Of a stretch of 15,848 bases of DNA, positions 11,812 to 15,848 are shown in pieces; the stretch's first letter is position 1; every line of letters starts with the position of its first letter. A model generated the notes under the pieces. The model was given only the letters and a program-made list of their open reading frames with translations. It searched no databases and was not told the DNA's origin. Origin of the DNA: Deltaproteobacteria bacterium (GTDB lineage: Bacteria > Desulfobacterota > Binatia > Binatales > Binataceae). The DNA lies in assembly GCA_021786815.1 (NCBI GenBank), contig JAJYMR010000206.1, forward strand, positions 1 to 15,848, written 5' to 3'. A program made the translations under genes and the position numbers.

Positions 11812-13794
11812 ATGGAATCGGAAACGTCGTCATATCCCGCGTCCGCGCAAACCGGCCTCGCCGGCCTTCGCGTGGTCGCGTTTGAAAGCCGGATGGCTGC
11901 GGAAGTGGCCCGGATGCTCGAAGCGCGCGGCGCCTCGGCGACGATCGCGCCCGCGATGCGCGAAGTTCCGCTCGAGGACAACCGCTCAGCGCTAGAAGCC
12001 GCCGACCGCCTGCTCGCCGGCGAGTTCGACGTCGTGATCCTGCTGACCGGCGTGGGCGTGCGCGCGATGTTCCAGGTGATGGAGACGCGGCATCCGCGGC
12101 CCGCGCTGGTTGCCGCGATTAGCCGCGCAGTCACCGTCGCGCGCGGACCCAAGCCCGCGAAAGCGCTTCGCGATCTTGGCGTCGAGCCCACGGTTGTTGC
12201 GCGCGATCCGAGCACCTGGCGCGAACTGCTCGCCGATCTGACCGCCAAGGTAAAGCTCGAAGGAAAAACTGTCGCGGTGCAGGAGTACGGCGTCCCGAAC
12301 CGCGATCTTCTCGCCGGACTGGAAGCGCGCGCCGCGAAGATAACGACGATTCCCGTCTATCGTTGGACGCTGCCGACGGATCGCGCGCCGCTCAAGGCCG
12401 CCCTTCAGGCGATCGCGCGCGGCGAGGCCGACGTCGCAATCTTCACCAGCGCAAGCCAGGTCGCCAACGTGATGCAGGTCGCGGAGGCCGAAGGAATCGG
12501 CGACGAAGTCCGGCGCGGATTCGCCGCGATGGCCGTTGGCTCGGTCGGACCCGTCTGCTCCGAAGAACTCCGTTCGCATAGTATCGAGCCGGATTTCGAA
12601 CCCGCACATCCGAAGCTCGGCCATCTGATAAAAGAGGCTGCCGAGCGAAGCCGCGAGATCCTCGCGCGAAAGCGCGCGGCAGGCGGAATTGTCGTGCAGA
12701 CGGCCGAGCCGATTCCACACCGCGCGCCGCTTGCCGAAACGGAACCGCACTCTCCCCGATGGGACCATCCGATGCTCAAGGCGTGCCGTCGCGAGCCAAC
12801 TCCGTACACTCCCATCTGGCTGATGCGGCAGGCGGGACGCTATATGCCCGAGTACCGCCGTATCCGCGACAAGCACGGATTCCTCGAAATGTGCTCGAAC
12901 CCGGAGATCGCCGCCGAAGTGACAACGTTCGCGGTCCAGCGCCTCGGCGTGGACGCGGCGATTATCTTCGCCGATATCCTGCTGCCGCTGGTGCCGATGG
13001 GCGTGGGGCTTCATTACGAAAAAGGTGACGGCCCGCTTATCGACCGTCCGGTCCGCTCCGTCGCCGACCTTGAACGCATTCCGCCCGTCGATGTCGGCGA
13101 ACTTGGTTTCGTTGGCGAGGCGATAAGGATGGTTCACTCGGCGCTTGGCGGAAAGACGCCGGTGATAGGATTCGCCGGCGCCCCATTCACGCTCGCGTCG
13201 TACCTAATCGAGGGCGGCGCGTCGCGCCAGTACCAGGCGACGAAAACGTTGATGTACACGCAGCCCGAGACGTGGCATCGCCTGATGGAAACTCTCGTGC
13301 GCGTCACGGCCGATTATCTCAACATGCAGGCCGACGCGGGCGCGGACCTGGTTCAGCTCTTCGATAGTTGGGTCGGAAGCCTCGGTCCTGACGATTACCG
13401 CCGCTTCGTGCTGCCTCATACCGCTGCGCTTATCGCGGCAATCAAACCCGGAATTCCCGTGATTCATTTCGGCACCATCACCGGCAATCTGCTCACCGAG
13501 ATGCGCGCTGCCGGCGGCGACGTAATCGGGCTCGATTGGCGCGTCGATCTGGCCGAAGCATGGGCGCGGCTCGGCTACGATGTCGCAGTGCAAGGCAATC
13601 TCGATCCGATCGTCCTGTTCGCCGATATTCCCGAGATTCGTGCGCGAGCGCGCGTAATTCTCGACAAGGCCGGCGGACGGCCGGGCCATATCTTCAATCT
13701 CGGCCACGGAATCCTGCCCGAGACGCCAGTAGAGCACGCGATCGCGCTGGTCGACGCGGTCCATGAAATGAGCGCGAGAACGGCGTCCCGATGA
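11812..13794 (+). CDS. hemDE: HemD-HemE fusion: uroporphyrinogen-III synthase / decarboxylase
   Basis: One continuous 660-residue frame joins two successive heme enzymes. Residues about 17-285 are a HemD domain (uroporphyrinogen-III synthase, cyclising hydroxymethylbilane) with FDVVILLTGVGVRAMF, GKTVAVQEYGVPN, PVYRW and DVAIFTSASQVANV. A linker of about 35 residues, rich in Ala/Pro/His, follows. Residues 321-660 are a complete HemE (uroporphyrinogen decarboxylase), with LMRQAGRYMPEYR (Arg339/Arg343), IIFADILLPL (Asp388), LASYLIEGG (Tyr464), FDSWVGSL (Ser519) and NLGHGILPETP (His632), all at their expected positions. No stop separates the halves. An in-frame ATG at 12772 (Met321) could start HemE alone, but only a weak GGGA precedes it. 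The ATG at 11812 lacks a clear ribosome binding site. The fusion would channel the unstable uroporphyrinogen III. The stop overlaps the hemH start. Confidence 0.93.
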   Translation: MESETSSYPASAQTGLAGLRVVAFESRMAAEVARMLEARGASATIAPAMREVPLEDNRSALEAADRLLAGEFDVVILLTGVGVRAMFQVMETRHPRPALVAAISRAVTVARGPKPAKALRDLGVEPTVVARDPSTWRELLADLTAKVKLEGKTVAVQEYGVPNRDLLAGLEARAAKITTIPVYRWTLPTDRAPLKAALQAIARGEADVAIFTSASQVANVMQVAEAEGIGDEVRRGFAAMAVGSVGPVCSEELRSHSIEPDFEPAHPKLGHLIKEAAERSREILARKRAAGGIVVQTAEPIPHRAPLAETEPHSPRWDHPMLKACRREPTPYTPIWLMRQAGRYMPEYRRIRDKHGFLEMCSNPEIAAEVTTFAVQRLGVDAAIIFADILLPLVPMGVGLHYEKGDGPLIDRPVRSVADLERIPPVDVGELGFVGEAIRMVHSALGGKTPVIGFAGAPFTLASYLIEGGASRQYQATKTLMYTQPETWHRLMETLVRVTADYLNMQADAGADLVQLFDSWVGSLGPDDYRRFVLPHTAALIAAIKPGIPVIHFGTITGNLLTEMRAAGGDVIGLDWRVDLAEAWARLGYDVAVQGNLDPIVLFADIPEIRARARVILDKAGGRPGHIFNLGHGILPETPVEHAIALVDAVHEMSARTASR

Positions 13795-14717
13795 GCGCGC
13801 AGGAGCGGATCGACGCCGTCATGCTGGTCGGATTCGGAGCCCCCACCCGTCCCGAACAGATTCGCCCGTTTCTCGACAACCTGCTGCGCGGACGTCCCGT
13901 CCCGAAAGAGCGCTACGAAGAAGTCGTCCGCCATTACGAGGCGGTCGGCGGAGGTTCGCCGTACAACGATCTGACGAATCGGCAAGCAAAGGCGCTGCGC
14001 GAGCGGCTGACCCGCGACGGAGTCGAAATTCCGGTCGCGGTCGGGATGCGCAACTGGGAACCTTACGTGCTCGACGCGATGCGCGAGCTTCAGCGCGCCG
14101 GCGCGCGCCGCGTCCTCGGCTTCGTGCTTGCGGCCCATCGATGCGAAGCAAGTTGGGAGCGCTACCAGGAGACTGTCCGCGCCGCGCAGGAGCAACTCGG
14201 CACCGACGCTCCCGAAGTCGTCTACCCGCAGCCCTGGCACGCGCATCCGAAATTTATTGAGGCCGTCGCGTCGCGCACTCGCGACGCACTCGCCCGTCTT
14301 TCGTCAAAGGACGCCGCGCGAGCGCATCTGCTATTCACCGCGCACAGTATCCCCGTCGCGATGGCGCAAAAGAGCGGCTACGTCGATGAGGTCAGGGAAT
14401 CGGCGCGCCTGGTTGCAAAAGCGCTTTCGCGCGAAAAGTGGTCGCTCGCGTTCCAGAGCAGAAGTGGAAGCCCGCGCGAGCAATGGCTCGAACCTGATAT
14501 CACGCCTGCCCTGCGCGCGCTCGGTGGAAACGCGGTAGTGATTATCCCGATCGGATTTCTCTGCGACCATCTCGAAGTGCTTTACGATCTCGACGTTGAT
14601 GCGCGCAAAATCGCCGAGGACGCCGAAATCGCGATACAGCGCGCAGGGACCGTCGGCGATCATCCGGCTTTTATCGAGATGATCGCCTCAATCGTCGCGA
14701 ACTATCGCAGGACATAG
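13791..14717 (+). CDS. hemH: Ferrochelatase (short, coproporphyrin-type features)
   Basis: This enzyme inserts ferrous iron into a porphyrin near the end of heme synthesis. The 308-residue protein has metal-site His185 in FTAHSIP and Glu262 in CDHLEVLYDLD, the positions of His183 and Glu264 in the B. subtilis enzyme. Other marks are HYEAVGGGSPYNDLTNRQ, WHAHPKF and PREQWLEPDI. The short length, lack of a C-terminal iron-sulfur extension and the RGRPVP and EAVGGGSP regions resemble Bacillus-type coproporphyrin ferrochelatase (CpfC) more than the longer protoporphyrin form. Residue 15 is Phe in GFGAPT where Bacillus has a substrate-contacting Tyr. The true substrate is therefore open. ATG 13791 overlaps the hemDE stop as ATGA, indicating translational coupling. 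Confidence 0.94.
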   Translation: MSAQERIDAVMLVGFGAPTRPEQIRPFLDNLLRGRPVPKERYEEVVRHYEAVGGGSPYNDLTNRQAKALRERLTRDGVEIPVAVGMRNWEPYVLDAMRELQRAGARRVLGFVLAAHRCEASWERYQETVRAAQEQLGTDAPEVVYPQPWHAHPKFIEAVASRTRDALARLSSKDAARAHLLFTAHSIPVAMAQKSGYVDEVRESARLVAKALSREKWSLAFQSRSGSPREQWLEPDITPALRALGGNAVVIIPIGFLCDHLEVLYDLDVDARKIAEDAEIAIQRAGTVGDHPAFIEMIASIVANYRRT

Positions 14718-14722
14718 GCCGC

Positions 14723-15848
14723 ATGGCGCAAAACCCGTCTCGTTCCGCAGGAGATATTCCGCACGTCGCGGTGATCGGCGGTGGAATCGCCGGGCTTGCG
14801 GCCGCATATCGGCTTCGCGAGTTGGCCGCCGCGCACGAAACTCCCGTTCTGACGACGGTGCTCGAGCGCGAGGAGCGCGCAGGCGGCTCGCTCTCGACGA
14901 TTCGGCGCGACGGCTTCGTAATCGAAACCGGCGCAGATTCGATGCTCACCGAAAAGCCGTGGGGACTCGACCTTGTCCGGCGCGTCGGGCTCGAACCGGA
15001 GCTGATCCCGACGCGCGAGGAGTTCCGCAAGACTTACGTGGTGCGCGCTGGGAGGCTGGTTGAAATTCCGGCCGGCTTTACGCTGCTCGCACCGACGCGC
15101 GTCGGCCCGATCCTGCGAAGCCCGCTTTTCTCGCCGCTCGCGAAGCTGCGCATGGGACTCGAAATGTTCATCCCGGCGCGCCGCGGCGACGAGGACGAAA
15201 GCCTGGGCTCGTTCGTAAGGCGCCGCTTCGGCCGCGAGGTGCTCGATCGCGTAGCGCAACCGCTCGCGGGCGGAATCTACACCGCCGATCCGGAGAAGCT
15301 GAGCCTCAAGGCCACGATGCCGCGATTTCTCGAGATGGAGCGCCGCTACGGTAGCGTGATACGCGGGATGCGCGCCGCGGAATCCGCACGGGCCGCGCGT
15401 AGCCCGGGTGTCAGCGGCGCGCGATGGGGCCTGTTCGTCAGCTTTCGCACCGGGATGGAAGCGCTTGCCGAGGCGCTGGTCTCGCGTCTCGAAGGCTCTG
15501 TCCGATCGCGCATCGAAGTCTCCGCTCTCGCGCGGGAAGCCGACGGATGGCTCGTCGAACTCGCGGACGGCGAGAAGCTTCCCGCCGACGCACTGATTAT
15601 TGCCGCGCCGTCCCATGTTGCGGCGCGGCTTCTCGGCACGATCCATCCTGAGCTTGCCGCGACGCTCGCGCGAATCGAGTATTCCTCGGCGGCAACCGTC
15701 AATCTCGCGTACCGGAACGACGATTTCCCACGGCGTCCCGATTCGTTCGGCTTCGTCGTACCGGTGGCCGAACGGCGAAAGATAATCGCGGGCAGCTTTT
15801 CGAGTCTCAAGTACGAAGGGCGCGCGCCCGAGGGCTTCATCCTTGCCC
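14723..15848 (+). CDS. hemY: Oxygen-dependent (copro/proto)porphyrinogen oxidase HemY, 3' end beyond window
   Basis: HemY is an FAD enzyme that removes six electrons from coproporphyrinogen III or protoporphyrinogen IX using oxygen. The first 375 residues are present; the frame is open at the right edge, and about 80-110 residues should be missing given a usual length of 450-480. Visible marks: the dinucleotide-binding VAVIGGGIAGLAAAYRL (15-31), LEREERAGGSLST, GFVIETGADSM, VAQPLAGGIYTADPEKLSLKATMP, and the later SSAATVNLAYR and SFSSLKYEGRAPEG. ATG 14723 lies five bases after the hemH stop, with AGGA about ten bases upstream. The hemDE-hemH-hemY order mirrors hemEHY of B. subtilis. The alternatives HemG (flavodoxin-like) and HemJ are excluded by the motifs. 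Confidence 0.94.
   Translation, partial: MAQNPSRSAGDIPHVAVIGGGIAGLAAAYRLRELAAAHETPVLTTVLEREERAGGSLSTIRRDGFVIETGADSMLTEKPWGLDLVRRVGLEPELIPTREEFRKTYVVRAGRLVEIPAGFTLLAPTRVGPILRSPLFSPLAKLRMGLEMFIPARRGDEDESLGSFVRRRFGREVLDRVAQPLAGGIYTADPEKLSLKATMPRFLEMERRYGSVIRGMRAAESARAARSPGVSGARWGLFVSFRTGMEALAEALVSRLEGSVRSRIEVSALAREADGWLVELADGEKLPADALIIAAPSHVAARLLGTIHPELAATLARIEYSSAATVNLAYRNDDFPRRPDSFGFVVPVAERRKIIAGSFSSLKYEGRAPEGFILA

Noticed and set aside
11992..13137. A 381-codon minus-strand open frame opposite hemDE
   Set aside because: It is antisense to conserved HemD and HemE motifs, has no domain of its own and no ribosome binding site that I can see.
1..15848. Mobile elements, CRISPR arrays, toxin-antitoxin, phage or defence genes
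   Set aside because: Every sizeable segment is covered by a housekeeping gene. I saw no transposase or integrase motif, no terminal repeats and no regularly spaced repeats.

Overview
The window reads as GC-rich chromosomal DNA from a Gram-negative (diderm) bacterium. It carries a complete Tol-Pal envelope set, two predicted lipoproteins, periplasmic signal peptides and a proteobacterial-style secG/tRNA-Leu(GAG) pair. Several starts are GTG. The combination of a HemD-HemE fusion, a hemE-hemH-hemY order with a short ferrochelatase, a Thr-Pro-rich TolA and an F420-type luciferase-like oxidoreductase points to a non-model lineage, perhaps near the old Deltaproteobacteria, Binatota or Acidobacteria. 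Sequence reading alone cannot settle the phylum.

Layout. Positions 10-867 (+) hold an unrecognised, probably exported protein whose start is uncertain and may lie outside the window. On the minus strand, transcribed from about 4650 down to 979, lies gap-pgk-tpiA-secG-tRNA-Leu(GAG): three consecutive enzymes of lower glycolysis, then a translocon subunit and a tRNA. A 212-base divergent intergenic region (4526-4737) contains a 12-base-arm inverted repeat. It separates this unit from the plus-strand tolQ-tolR-tolA-tolB-pal-cpoB cluster (4738-9803), which is followed 7 bases later by ribF. ribF and a minus-strand luciferase-like oxidoreductase converge and share a CTAG, so their stop codons overlap. 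After a second divergent intergenic region (11616-11811) comes a heme unit: hemD-hemE fusion, hemH (4-base overlap) and hemY, which runs off the right edge.

How they work together. GAPDH, PGK and TPI interconvert triose phosphates and 3-phosphoglycerate. SecG belongs to the SecYEG channel that would export TolB, Pal, CpoB and the first gene's product. TolQRA in the inner membrane, with TolB and Pal, couples the proton gradient to outer-membrane constriction; CpoB links this to peptidoglycan synthesis. RibF makes FMN and FAD; HemY is a flavoprotein. HemD, HemE, HemH and HemY carry hydroxymethylbilane towards heme.

I found no mobile element, CRISPR array, phage gene or defence system, and no stretch over 300 bases without a gene. 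Most of the window is well-understood housekeeping DNA. The points most worth following are the HemD-HemE fusion, the coproporphyrin-type look of HemH, the atypical TolA middle domain, and the inverted repeat before tolQ.
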